A DNA stretch of 43,203 nt from Akkermansia muciniphila (GTDB lineage Bacteria; Verrucomicrobiota; Verrucomicrobiia; Verrucomicrobiales; V1-33), in NCBI GenBank assembly GCA_943333275.1, contig CALQSQ010000047.1, positions 1 through 43,203 on the forward strand. Reading direction: 5' to 3'. This document shows, piece after piece, positions 8,592-16,653 of the stretch (position 1 is its first letter; the number at the start of each line of letters is the position of its first letter). The notes under the pieces are model-generated. The model ran no database searches. It saw only the letters and a program-made list of their open reading frames with translations, and was not told the origin of the DNA. Made by a program: the position numbers and the translations under genes.

Positions 8592-9476
8592 ATGCCTGAA
8601 CCCGCTCCCCGTCCGCCGCGCCAGCCCTCCCGTCCGCGTGATGCCCGCCCACAGCCCAAGCGGCCCGGGGGCAGGCCTCACGGTCATGTGCCGGAAAATC
8701 CGGTGGTGCAGAAACTTCTGGCCCTGGCCTCGGATACATTCCTGGCTTTGGGCGCCGGGCTTCCGCAGGAATATTACCACAAGGTCTTCATCGCGAGATT
8801 GAACGCCTCCGGCATCTCCGTGCAGACCAAACCGCGCGGGGTGCTCAAGCATCGCGACAAGGTGGCGGATGTCTTCACGCCGGATTTTCTGTGCGAGCAT
8901 TCGGTGGTGCTCGACCTGCATACCGCTGTCACGGAATTTTCAGCGGCGCAAATTTCCACAACCGCGAGTGCCCAGAAATTTTTCAGTGCGGCACACGGGC
9001 TGATGCTCGATTTCTCCGGGATCGAGGTGAGGCATCGGCTGCTCGCACCGGGCGGCGCGTCCTTCCCAACGATTCCGCAGGAGGAAATCCTGCGGGGCAA
9101 CACCGTCGAGAAGCACGATGAACTCCGTGCCCTGATGCTCTGCCGCAGTCTGCTGCGCGTGGGGCGGGCCCATGGGCTGGGGTTCTGTGAGCGGACGTAT
9201 CGCGGATTGCTGAGGGTCGAATTTGAGGCGGAAATGCTCGATTACGAGGATGAGCCCACCGTATCGGTTGCGTGCGATGGACTGGCGCTCGGAGAGACCA
9301 AACTCCCCAACCTCATGACCATCCAGCGCAGTGGCGCACTCTTGATCCTGGCAGAGCAGGACGGGATCCGCGCGTCCGAAAAGCTCCGTCTCCGTGCCGC
9401 CCTGCGCTATCTAAAATTGCCCTGGGGACTCATCGCCCATTTCGGCCGTCGCCGGTTTGAGTGGCAGTGGGTCTAA
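8592..9476 (+). CDS. Tandem GxxExxY (PDDEXK_3) domain protein
   Basis: A 294-aa soluble protein. After a basic Pro/Arg-rich N-terminal tail (residues 1-35), it carries the GxxExxY-type motif as GLPQEYYHKVFIARL followed by VADVFTPDFLCEHSVVLDL, the core of the PDDEXK_3 nuclease-like fold. A second, more degenerate copy appears in the C-terminal half (GRAHGLGFCERTYRGLLRVEF, then VSVACDGLALGETK and a terminal LKLPWGLIAHFG). Each copy ends with the ..SAAHGLMLDFS or ALRYLKLPWGL-type segment. Function of the family is not established; nuclease activity is uncertain because the E of the first motif is Q. It is single-gene, flanked by a transporter and an aminopeptidase. Confidence 0.72.
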   Translation: MPEPAPRPPRQPSRPRDARPQPKRPGGRPHGHVPENPVVQKLLALASDTFLALGAGLPQEYYHKVFIARLNASGISVQTKPRGVLKHRDKVADVFTPDFLCEHSVVLDLHTAVTEFSAAQISTTASAQKFFSAAHGLMLDFSGIEVRHRLLAPGGASFPTIPQEEILRGNTVEKHDELRALMLCRSLLRVGRAHGLGFCERTYRGLLRVEFEAEMLDYEDEPTVSVACDGLALGETKLPNLMTIQRSGALLILAEQDGIRASEKLRLRAALRYLKLPWGLIAHFGRRRFEWQWV

Positions 9477-9564
9477 GAAATTCTGCTTGAAAGTGTAACC
9501 GCAGGGCCTCCGATTACTGTCATCCATCGTAGCTCTGCTACTGAACCCGATCCAATCCTTCGCC

Positions 9565-10746
9565 ATGCAAACGCTCACCCCACAAATCATTCTCGATCCC
9601 TCCAAGCGCGAATTCCCAAAATTCGATCTCGGGAAACTATTGCACACCGTTTTTGAGCCCGTCAAAGGCCGCAAGGTCTGCGTGCTCATTGATCTGCCCG
9701 ATCCCCAGGGCATGAAGGATTATGCATTCCTCAAAGATTCCCAATGGGCCATCCAGCGCAAGGCATACGAGGTCTTTTACCAGGGACTCCAAAATGGCGT
9801 GCTCGATCAACTGGGCATGATTGGTGGTGAAATGTTTGCCATCCCCATGACCTACGGCAGCAACCTCGACCTCGAAGACCGCGCGGTGGATGCCTCGGGC
9901 CGGGAGTTAAGTTTGGAAAATGACATTTATCCCGACTACGACCTCATCCTCTGCATCACGACCTATTCCGCCACCGCTCCGCTTACGGCCATGGCCAAGA
10001 AATACAATTTCCGTGGTGCCACCATGCATGGCGTGAACGACGTCATCCTCAGCACCGGCCTCGCCGTCGATTACAACGAGGTCAGCCGCGATGCCGAAAA
10101 ACTCCGTCTGGCCCTGACAAGGGCGGATGAAATCGAAATCGATTTCACGCTCGAAACCGGCGAAATCCTCACCGCCAAACTCCAACTCGGCGGCCAGGAG
10201 GCCCAGAAAAGTCATGGCCTCTGCCGTGGCACCAAGCCGGACATCGCGAATCTTCCCGCCGGCGAAGTTTATTTTGTTCCGACCGGCGCGGAGGGAATGT
10301 TTCCCATGAAATACGAGGATGGCACGCTGGGGAAACTCACCGTGAAGGACGGGCGCATTATTCGCTCCGAGTTCATTGCCGGCAAACAGGAGACAATCGA
10401 TGCCCACAATGCCAAGCTGGCCGACGATCCCATGACAGGAGTGCTCGGTGAACTGGGCTTCGGCACGCAGGTTCTGCCCGTCTCGGGCGCGGACATCCAG
10501 GACGAAAAGGTGCTTGGCACCTGCCATCTCGCCACGGGACGCGACGATCATCTCGGCGGTCACATCACGCCGGACCTGTTCAAGAAACACCGCAACGCCA
10601 CGCACGATGACATCTTGTTCGCTCCCCATAAGACGCCGAACTTCGACATCAGCCAGGTGCGCATGAAACGCGGCACCCAGCAGGAAATTATCATTGAGCA
10701 TTTTCGTCCCAGCAAATACCTGCTCGATGCCCTCACGGCAGGCTGA
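9565..10746 (+). CDS. M29-like aminopeptidase family protein
   Basis: A 393-aa protein that resembles the thermophilic aminopeptidase (peptidase M29, AmpS/AmpT) group. Blocks near the C-terminal half fit the dinuclear metal site of that family: PTGAEGMFPMKYEDG (Glu), LGELGFGTQ (Glu) and GTCHLATGRDDHLGGH (His). The N-terminal half (KVCVLIDLPDPQGMKDYAF) is a Rossmann-like segment that differs from classical M29 members, so the substrate may not be a simple peptide. No signal peptide is visible, so it should be cytoplasmic. It is followed after 9 nt by the ovothiol-type methyltransferase, and the two are likely cotranscribed. Confidence 0.65.
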   Translation: MQTLTPQIILDPSKREFPKFDLGKLLHTVFEPVKGRKVCVLIDLPDPQGMKDYAFLKDSQWAIQRKAYEVFYQGLQNGVLDQLGMIGGEMFAIPMTYGSNLDLEDRAVDASGRELSLENDIYPDYDLILCITTYSATAPLTAMAKKYNFRGATMHGVNDVILSTGLAVDYNEVSRDAEKLRLALTRADEIEIDFTLETGEILTAKLQLGGQEAQKSHGLCRGTKPDIANLPAGEVYFVPTGAEGMFPMKYEDGTLGKLTVKDGRIIRSEFIAGKQETIDAHNAKLADDPMTGVLGELGFGTQVLPVSGADIQDEKVLGTCHLATGRDDHLGGHITPDLFKKHRNATHDDILFAPHKTPNFDISQVRMKRGTQQEIIIEHFRPSKYLLDALTAG

Positions 10747-10755
10747 TCACCGCGC

Positions 10756-11496
10756 ATGACGCCACTCTACGAGACCACGCGCCTGCTGGACGAATATCTG
10801 CTCTTTCACTACGGCAGTGCTGAGGAATTGCTCGGCCACGCCTGCCTGCCCACGGAGGCGCTGTCGTTTCCAGTCCGGACGGTTTCTGAAATGCTTCCGG
10901 CAAGCCATGGTTCGCAGCGGGCCCTTGACCTTGGATGCGCGGTGGGACGGTCATCATTTGTGCTGAGCGAGTGCTTTGACGAGGTGGTGGGTATTGATTA
11001 CTCGCACTCCTTTATTGCTGCGGCCAACCGGTTGCGCGATGGCGCGACAGTCAGTTATCACCGCCACGAGGAGGGGCATCACTATTCCATGCTGGAGGCA
11101 TCGGTTCCGCCCTCATCGCGTCCGGAGTTTGTGACTTTTCAGCAGGGCGATGCCATGGACCTGCCGGTGGGTTTGGGGGAATTTGACCTGCTGCACGTCG
11201 CCAATCTGCTCTGTCGGCTAACTGACCCGCAGCGATTGCTCCAGCGCCTGCCGGAACTCGTGAAGCCAGGTGGCACGCTCATCCTGACCACTCCCTGCAC
11301 TTGGCTTGAAGATTTCACGCCAAGTGAATTTTGGCCCGTGGGCTCCACTCTGGACTGGCTGAAGGAAAGTCTGCATCCCCATTTCGAATTGGCAATGACG
11401 CGCGACCTTCCCTTCATCATTCGCGAACATGCTCGCAAATACCAGCTCACCGTGGCACAGGGCAGTCGCTGGACCCGGTCTTCCGCCACGTCGTAG
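10756..11496 (+). CDS. Putative 4-mercaptohistidine N1-methyltransferase (OvoA C-terminal-like)
   Basis: A 246-aa SAM-dependent methyltransferase that matches the C-terminal methyltransferase domain of OvoA, which methylates 4-mercaptohistidine to ovothiol A. Visible family blocks are YETTRLLDEYLLFHYG at the N-terminus, the SAM motif ALDLGCAVGRSSF, VVGIDYSHSFI, NLLCRLTDPQRLL, LILTTPCTWLEDFTP and PFIIREHARKYQ near the C-terminus. In classical OvoA this domain is fused to a sulfoxide synthase; here it stands alone and no synthase is in the window. It lies 9 nt after the aminopeptidase gene. Its stop codon falls inside an 80-nt inverted repeat, so the last few residues may have been replaced by that element. 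Confidence 0.85.
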   Translation: MTPLYETTRLLDEYLLFHYGSAEELLGHACLPTEALSFPVRTVSEMLPASHGSQRALDLGCAVGRSSFVLSECFDEVVGIDYSHSFIAAANRLRDGATVSYHRHEEGHHYSMLEASVPPSSRPEFVTFQQGDAMDLPVGLGEFDLLHVANLLCRLTDPQRLLQRLPELVKPGGTLILTTPCTWLEDFTPSEFWPVGSTLDWLKESLHPHFELAMTRDLPFIIREHARKYQLTVAQGSRWTRSSATS

Positions 11497-11572
11497 AGGG
11501 CGACGGCAGGAGACCCCGCCACGCAGGCAAAACGAATTTGAAGGACAGGGGTCTCCTGACGTCGCCCTCTAC
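11493..11572. repeat. 80-nt inverted repeat, possible convergent terminator or MITE/REP-like element
   Basis: Arms 11493-11517 and 11548-11572 (25 nt each) are reverse-complementary except for one position, around a 30-nt loop. It lies between two convergent genes and contains the methyltransferase stop codon. There is no T tract directly after either arm. Its length and perfection suggest either a strong bidirectional hairpin or a copy of a dispersed palindromic repeat. Confidence 0.8.
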
Positions 11573-11582
11573 CCGCGGAGGA

Positions 11583-13082
11583 CTATTCCGCGAGATAAGG
11601 CAGCAGACCATGCAGACCACCCTCGCGTCCGAAGCCGCTCTCCTTGTAGCCGCCGAACGGACTGGTGGGGTCGAACTTGTTGTAAGTGTTGGCCCAGACG
11701 ACGCCGGCTTTGAGCTTTGAGGCAATTTTAAAAATCTTGCTGCCCTTGTCCGTCCAGATGCCCGCGCTGAGTCCGTAGCACGTATTGTTGGCCCGTTCGA
11801 TGGCCTCATCCGGCGTGCGGAATGTCATGATACTGAGCACGGGGCCAAAAATTTCCTCGCGGGCGATGCGATGACTGGCGGTGACTTTGGTGAAGAAACT
11901 TGGCTTGAACCAGAATCCCTTCTTCGGCAGTTCGCACGGGCTCTGCGTCAACTCCGCACCCTCCGCCACGCCGCTTGCCACCAGGTCCTGAATGCGCGCC
12001 AGTTGCGCGGCCGAATTGATCGCTCCGAGATCGGTGTTTTTATCCAGCGGATCACCCACGCGCAGGCTGTTCAGCCGGTCCTTCAATTTGCGCACAACTT
12101 GATCCACCACCGATTCTTCCACCAGCAAGCGGGATCCCGCGCAGCAGACATGGCCTTGATTGAAATAGATGCCGCTGACGATTCCCTCCACGGCCTGGTC
12201 CAGAGGGGCATCGGCGAAAATGATATTGGCCGCCTTGCCGCCAAGTTCCAGCGAAAGCCGTTTGTTCGTGCCTGCGGTCGCCTGCGCGATCCATTTGCCG
12301 ACGGGCGTGGATCCCGTGAAGGCAATTTTATCGACGCCCGGATGGTCGACCAATGCCGCACCTGTCTCACCGGCCCCAGTGACGATATTGACCACGCCAT
12401 CCGGCAAGCCCGCTTCCTGGAAAATTTTCGCCAGGTGGAGCGCGGTTAGCGGAGTAGTCTCGGCGGGCTTGAGCACCACGGTATTCCCGCAGGCGAGCGC
12501 TGGGGCGATTTTCCATGCGGCCATCAGCAGTGGGAAATTCCACGGAATGATCTGACCGGCCACGCCCAGCGACCGGGGGGTGCGGCCTGGCAGGGCATAC
12601 TGCAGCTTGTCGGCCCAGCCGGCATAATAGAAGAAGTGCGCGGCGACGAGTGGCAGATCGACATCTCGGCTTTCCTTGATCGGCTTGCCGCCGTTCATCG
12701 TTTCAAGCACCGCCAGCTCCCGGGCCTTTTCCTGGATCATGCGGGCGATGCGGTAAAGGTATTTGCCGCGTTCGCTTCCGGGCGTTTTCGACCAGACAGT
12801 GTCATAGGCCTTGCGGGCGGCGGCCACCGCGAGATTGACATCGGCGGCATTGGCCCGAGCGACCTGGGTCAGCACTTTTTCATTTGCCGGATTGATGGTG
12901 GGGAAATAACTCCGGGATTTGGGCTTCACAAATTTCCCACCGATGAACAATTCATATTGTTCCTGCACTGGCACCTTAATTGATTCGGGGGCTGGGGCGT
13001 AATCCCAAGCGTGGCCGAATTGCAGGGCGAGGTTACCCTTGATCTTGGCGGAAGAGGGTTTTGAGGAGGTGGACGATTTCAT
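11583..13082 (-). CDS. Aldehyde dehydrogenase (NAD(P)+)
   Basis: A 499-aa cytoplasmic enzyme of the ALDH superfamily, oxidising an aldehyde to the acid. The visible motifs are WNFPLLMAAWKIAPALA, the nucleotide-binding FTGSTPVGKWI, the LELGGK motif (Glu279), and FNQGHVCCAGSR, in which Cys313 aligns with the catalytic Cys302 of ALDH2. The C-terminus YKESGFGREGG is also typical. It resembles the betaine-aldehyde, aminobutyraldehyde and phenylacetaldehyde class, but the substrate cannot be named. The N-terminus has about 40 extra residues. I choose ATG 13082; ATG 13103 would add 7 residues. The frame stays open far upstream, antisense to metF, which is not coding. It is divergent from metF. Confidence 0.9.
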   Translation of the reverse strand: MKSSTSSKPSSAKIKGNLALQFGHAWDYAPAPESIKVPVQEQYELFIGGKFVKPKSRSYFPTINPANEKVLTQVARANAADVNLAVAAARKAYDTVWSKTPGSERGKYLYRIARMIQEKARELAVLETMNGGKPIKESRDVDLPLVAAHFFYYAGWADKLQYALPGRTPRSLGVAGQIIPWNFPLLMAAWKIAPALACGNTVVLKPAETTPLTALHLAKIFQEAGLPDGVVNIVTGAGETGAALVDHPGVDKIAFTGSTPVGKWIAQATAGTNKRLSLELGGKAANIIFADAPLDQAVEGIVSGIYFNQGHVCCAGSRLLVEESVVDQVVRKLKDRLNSLRVGDPLDKNTDLGAINSAAQLARIQDLVASGVAEGAELTQSPCELPKKGFWFKPSFFTKVTASHRIAREEIFGPVLSIMTFRTPDEAIERANNTCYGLSAGIWTDKGSKIFKIASKLKAGVVWANTYNKFDPTSPFGGYKESGFGREGGLHGLLPYLAE

Positions 13083-13112
13083 CGGTGGGGACTGTAACAG
13101 CATGATTCCAGA

Positions 13113-13148
13113 ATTGCCAGCAACGGAAATCTGTTGCATGGGGGCAAT
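13113..13148 (+). promoter_or_regulatory. Nested hairpin upstream of metF
   Basis: An outer pair ATTGCC (13113-13118) with GGCAAT (13143-13148) encloses an inner pair GCAAC (13120-13124) with GTTGC (13133-13137). It lies in the 84-nt divergent spacer between the aldehyde dehydrogenase and metF, ending 18 nt before the metF ATG. It could be an operator or a 5' leader fold. No known SAM or SAH riboswitch consensus is recognised. Confidence 0.3.
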
Positions 13149-13166
13149 ATTCACGTTTCCCCGATC

Positions 13167-14072
13167 ATGCATATTTCCGATATTTTCGCCCAGCACCCCA
13201 CCACCTTCTCTTTCGAATTCTTCCCCCCGAAATCGGCCGAGACAGCGGAGAAACTCTACGCCACCATCTCCGATTTGGAGGACTATGCCCCTGATTTTGT
13301 CAGTGTGACTTACGGCGCAGGCGGAACAACCCGTGAAATGACCCACGACCTCGTGATCCGCATCAAGGAAAAAGGAGTCCTCGATCCCATTCCCCACCTC
13401 ACATGCGTCTGTCACAGCGAGCAGGAAATCGATGAAATCCTCACCCGCTACGCCGCCGCAGGAGTCAGCAATATCCTCGCGCTGCGCGGTGACCCCCCGC
13501 GCGATCACCCCAACTACGATCGTGCCGACGATGCCTTCACCTACGCCGCCGATCTTGTGAAATTCATCAAACGTTTTAATGACGCCGGCCGCCATCCCGA
13601 TCCCCGCGGCTTCGGCATCGGCGTGGCCGGATTTCCGGAAGGACACCCCGCCACGCCAAATCGCCTCTTGGAAATGGACCACCTCAAGGCAAAAATCGAC
13701 GCCGGGGCCGACTACATCTGCACCCAGCTCTTCTTCGACAACCACGATTTCTACGACTTCCGGGAGCGTTGCGATCTGGCCGGCATTCAGGTCCCGATCA
13801 TCGCCGGAATCATGCCGATCACCACCACCACCGGCATGCGCCGTATGGCCGATCTGGCGGCCGGCAGCCGATTCCCCGCCCGCCTCCTCAAAGCCCTCGA
13901 TCGTGCCGGCAACAATCCCGAATCCATCCGTCGCGTCGGCCTCCACTACGCCACCGAACAGTGCGCCGATCTCCTGAATCACAAAATCGCCGGCATTCAT
14001 TTCTACACACTCAATCAATCCAGCGCCACCCGTGAGATCTATGCCAACCTCGGCCTCAAGGCCCTGGGGTGA
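13167..14072 (+). CDS. metF: 5,10-methylenetetrahydrofolate reductase
   Basis: A 301-aa flavoenzyme that reduces 5,10-methylene-THF to 5-methyl-THF for methionine synthesis. It has the classic FSFEFFPPKS start, VSVTYGAGGTTR, HLTCVCHS, ALRGDPP, GVAGFPEGHP, DYICTQLFFD and PIIAGIMPI motifs, and normal MetF length. The ATG at 13167 begins MHISDIF and is preferred to an upstream TTG at 13134. It is divergent from the aldehyde dehydrogenase. With purU at the left end of the window it is the second one-carbon gene, but the two are 12 kb apart and not linked. Confidence 0.96.
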   Translation: MHISDIFAQHPTTFSFEFFPPKSAETAEKLYATISDLEDYAPDFVSVTYGAGGTTREMTHDLVIRIKEKGVLDPIPHLTCVCHSEQEIDEILTRYAAAGVSNILALRGDPPRDHPNYDRADDAFTYAADLVKFIKRFNDAGRHPDPRGFGIGVAGFPEGHPATPNRLLEMDHLKAKIDAGADYICTQLFFDNHDFYDFRERCDLAGIQVPIIAGIMPITTTTGMRRMADLAAGSRFPARLLKALDRAGNNPESIRRVGLHYATEQCADLLNHKIAGIHFYTLNQSSATREIYANLGLKALG

Positions 14073-14179
14073 ATCAATGCCAATTATTTCCGGATGGAGT
14101 GAACCAGCCATCAGCAGTGCCGACCAGTTTATCATTTTCGGCAGGCTCGGTTTCGCCAGCTTCAAAGCAAAGCCCTAAC

Positions 14180-15583
14180 ATGGGAATGAATACCCGAATT
14201 ATCACTGTGATTGTCACCGTCCTATTCGAAGCGGCCACCCAGGCCGTTCCGATTCAAACGGTGGAGGAGCTTCTGAGTGCCGTCACAGGAGCCGGAGAGG
14301 GCGCCAGCATTGAACTGGCGGCTGGAACCTTTCGGCTGTCACAACCGTTGGATCTCCCATCCGGCCTGGCACTCAAAGGTGCAGGGATTGGCAGGACGAT
14401 CATCACCAACGCTGACACCTGGCAGGCGAATCCGGCTACCCTCCCTGACCCCGAAACCCAGCACGAGAAATTCGATCGCACTGGCTATCTGATCCGGTGC
14501 CGGAATGATGCCAAAAACATCACGGTCTCCGGATTAACGCTGACAGGGCCGAAAATGCATGGTGCTATTTTCGGGATGGTGAATGAAGGACTGCATTTTC
14601 ACGATCTCGAGATTGAGGACTTCATGTATAGCGGCATTCGGACTTATGGAATGTCGCATGGTAAGATCCACGACTGCACCTTCGTGGATGCGGGCCAGCG
14701 CTGGGACGGGGGCAAACCCGGCGTGAATGGTGGCATCACGGGTGGCGGGATTTTCAGTGTTTGGATGGGAGACACCGAGATTTGGAACAACCGGTTCCTC
14801 GTCATGAAATCTGCGCCCAACGAGCACTACTACGGTGTGAAAGGCCGGGAGGCGCGCCGCTGCCGTATTCATCACAACACGATTGAGGCCGGCTTTTCGA
14901 TCGAAATGCCCTTCGAAGGTGACGAGGACGTGGAGATTGATCACAACATTTTGCTCAGTGCCGCCTCGATTCCCAAATACGCCGGTGGCCACATTCCCAA
15001 GAGCGGACGCTCGTTTCATTTTCACCACAACTATTTCCGCGACAGCTACTCCATAGAGTTTGTTCGCAACTGCGTGGAGATTGATCACAATCTGTTCGAT
15101 TTCGATGTGAAGCAGGATGGGGGGAATCTCATTTCCTCCTTCGGTGACGTGGCGGCGAAGGGGCCGTGCCTTTTCCACAACAACCTGGTATCCAATCCTG
15201 GACGCGGTGTCATGTGGATGAACGAACCCTATGCGCAGCTAACCGTGCGCAACAACCACATCATTGCCCGGCCAACCGTGGAGAACCGGAGTGAGGGTTT
15301 GTTCGGATTCAGCGAGAAGTGCGATTTCACCACCTTCCGGTTCGAGAACAACATCATCGAATGCCTTGAAAAGGAGAGACCCTTCTTCCGCAACGATGCC
15401 AGCGGGAAGTCAATCATGATCAATAATCGCCTGACTGGTGTCAGCGATACTTCGCGATACACCAACCGGCAAACCAAGAACCAGGCCGGCCTGGAAACAC
15501 CTTTGAAGTTTGAATGTGGAGTGAACGGTGAAATGACCGTGGATGGTTGGAAGGCGAAGGTTCGGAAAAAGGTCCAACCCTGA
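14180..15583 (+). CDS. Secreted right-handed parallel beta-helix protein
   Basis: A 467-aa protein with a signal peptide (MGMNTRIITVIVTVLFEAATQA) and then a pectin-lyase-like fold. It begins with an IELAAGTFRLSQPLDLPSG..LKGAGIGRTII entry typical of the fold, and carries repeated H/D-N rungs: IHHNTIE, IDHNILL, FHHNYFR, IDHNLFD, FHNNLVS, VRNNHII and FENNIIE. Such proteins often bind or cleave polysaccharide, but I see no clear lyase active site, so the substrate is unknown. It starts 107 nt after metF on the same strand; whether they share a transcript is unclear. ATG 14180 is chosen over a longer frame because it begins the signal peptide. Confidence 0.82.
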   Translation: MGMNTRIITVIVTVLFEAATQAVPIQTVEELLSAVTGAGEGASIELAAGTFRLSQPLDLPSGLALKGAGIGRTIITNADTWQANPATLPDPETQHEKFDRTGYLIRCRNDAKNITVSGLTLTGPKMHGAIFGMVNEGLHFHDLEIEDFMYSGIRTYGMSHGKIHDCTFVDAGQRWDGGKPGVNGGITGGGIFSVWMGDTEIWNNRFLVMKSAPNEHYYGVKGREARRCRIHHNTIEAGFSIEMPFEGDEDVEIDHNILLSAASIPKYAGGHIPKSGRSFHFHHNYFRDSYSIEFVRNCVEIDHNLFDFDVKQDGGNLISSFGDVAAKGPCLFHNNLVSNPGRGVMWMNEPYAQLTVRNNHIIARPTVENRSEGLFGFSEKCDFTTFRFENNIIECLEKERPFFRNDASGKSIMINNRLTGVSDTSRYTNRQTKNQAGLETPLKFECGVNGEMTVDGWKAKVRKKVQP

Positions 15584-15720
15584 GGGAACGTCAGCATGGC
15601 CGCCTTGTCGTCGGGATAGCGAGGGGGCGAAGCAAGCCGAGGTCGAACCCTGGAATCACGCAAGAAGTGGCGAATTGCAATTCAAGCGGTCGCGTCGGCA
15701 GGAACCTCAAATAGCCAGGA
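15584..15720. other. 137-nt convergent spacer
   Basis: This lies between the beta-helix gene and the pseudouridine synthase gene, which converge. I see no gene, tRNA or clear terminator hairpin in it. A segment near 15653 superficially recalls a tRNA T-loop, but no cloverleaf can be built. Confidence 0.4.
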
Positions 15721-16653
15721 TCAAGCGGTTCCGCTGGGTGGTTTCGGGAGCCAGGGATGAAACTCTTCTGGGATGGGAGCTTGAAAGGTCATGCGTTCGC
15801 CGGTCGCTGGATGGGTGAAACCTAGCAGGCGGGCATGCAGCATGACGCGCGGGACGTCCTGCTGGCGGCTGGGTCGGCCGTAGGTCGCGTCCCCGAGCAG
15901 GGGATGGCCCAGGTGTTTCATGTGCACGCGGATCTGGTGTGTGCGTCCGCTGTGAAGCGTGCATTCCACGAGTGAGGACATGCCGAGGGTGTTGAGGACT
16001 CGGTAGTCGGTGACGGCGTGTTTGCCCAGATGGGGAGGCAGGACGGCCATTTTTTGACGATCGTTGGGATTGCGTCCGATGTGAGTGTCGATCGTTCCGG
16101 ATTCTGGCTGCGGCCTGCCCTGGACCACGGCGAGGTAAATTTTTTCCGTCGAGCGATCCGCAAACTGTGCACTGAGTGCTCGGTGCGTTTCATCATCCCG
16201 GGCGACGACGATGCAGCCGCTGGTTTCCTTGTCCAGTCGGTGGACAATGCCCGGTCGCGCGACGCCGCCAATGCTGCTGAGGGGACCGAAACGATGCAGC
16301 AGGGCATTCACCAGTGTGCCATCGGCATTGCCTTCGGCCGGGTGCACAACCATGCCGCTGGCCTTGTCCAGCACGGCGAGATGCGCGTCTTCATAGAGCA
16401 CGGTGAGCGGCAGATCCTGCGGCAGGGCCTCGGCGGGCACATCCTCGGGCACGGTGCCATGAACCACATCCCCGGGATTGAGCGCATGGCTGGCTTTGGA
16501 GGCGCGGTCATTGATATAAACGCCCGGATCCTTGATCAGCGCCTGAATCCGTGCCCGTGATAAAGCAGGCATTTGCGCCACGAGGAAGACATCCAGCCGC
16601 ATTTTGTCCGTTGCGTCGGCGGGAACGATGAAATGAAAGTCACTGCCCGGCAT
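15721..16653 (-). CDS. RluA-family 23S rRNA pseudouridine synthase
   Basis: A 310-aa enzyme that converts specific uridines in RNA (23S rRNA in RluD/RluC relatives) to pseudouridine. It has an N-terminal S4 RNA-binding domain (about residues 20-80, MRLDVFLVAQMPALSRARIQ) and a catalytic domain with GIVHRLDKETSG, whose Asp is the nucleophile, plus ECTLHSGRTHQIRVHM and DATYG near the C-terminus. The S4 domain and length fit RluD best, but RluC-type specificity cannot be excluded. The ATG at 16653 lies inside the 3' end of waaA (14-nt overlap), so translation is probably coupled. A GTG at 16671 would add 6 residues. Confidence 0.92.
   Translation of the reverse strand: MPGSDFHFIVPADATDKMRLDVFLVAQMPALSRARIQALIKDPGVYINDRASKASHALNPGDVVHGTVPEDVPAEALPQDLPLTVLYEDAHLAVLDKASGMVVHPAEGNADGTLVNALLHRFGPLSSIGGVARPGIVHRLDKETSGCIVVARDDETHRALSAQFADRSTEKIYLAVVQGRPQPESGTIDTHIGRNPNDRQKMAVLPPHLGKHAVTDYRVLNTLGMSSLVECTLHSGRTHQIRVHMKHLGHPLLGDATYGRPSRQQDVPRVMLHARLLGFTHPATGERMTFQAPIPEEFHPWLPKPPSGTA

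Noticed and set aside
7509..8921. A 470-codon minus-strand frame
   Set aside because: It is antisense to the MFS transporter and the start of the GxxExxY gene. The composition is the mirror of membrane-protein codons and it has no motif.
13083..14165. Upstream extension of the aldehyde dehydrogenase frame, antisense to metF
   Set aside because: The region is fully covered by metF on the other strand and the extension has no recognisable domain. The enzyme family begins near 13082.
15640..15720. A possible tRNA T-loop-like GGTCGAACCC segment
   Set aside because: No acceptor stem, D-arm or anticodon arm can be paired around it.
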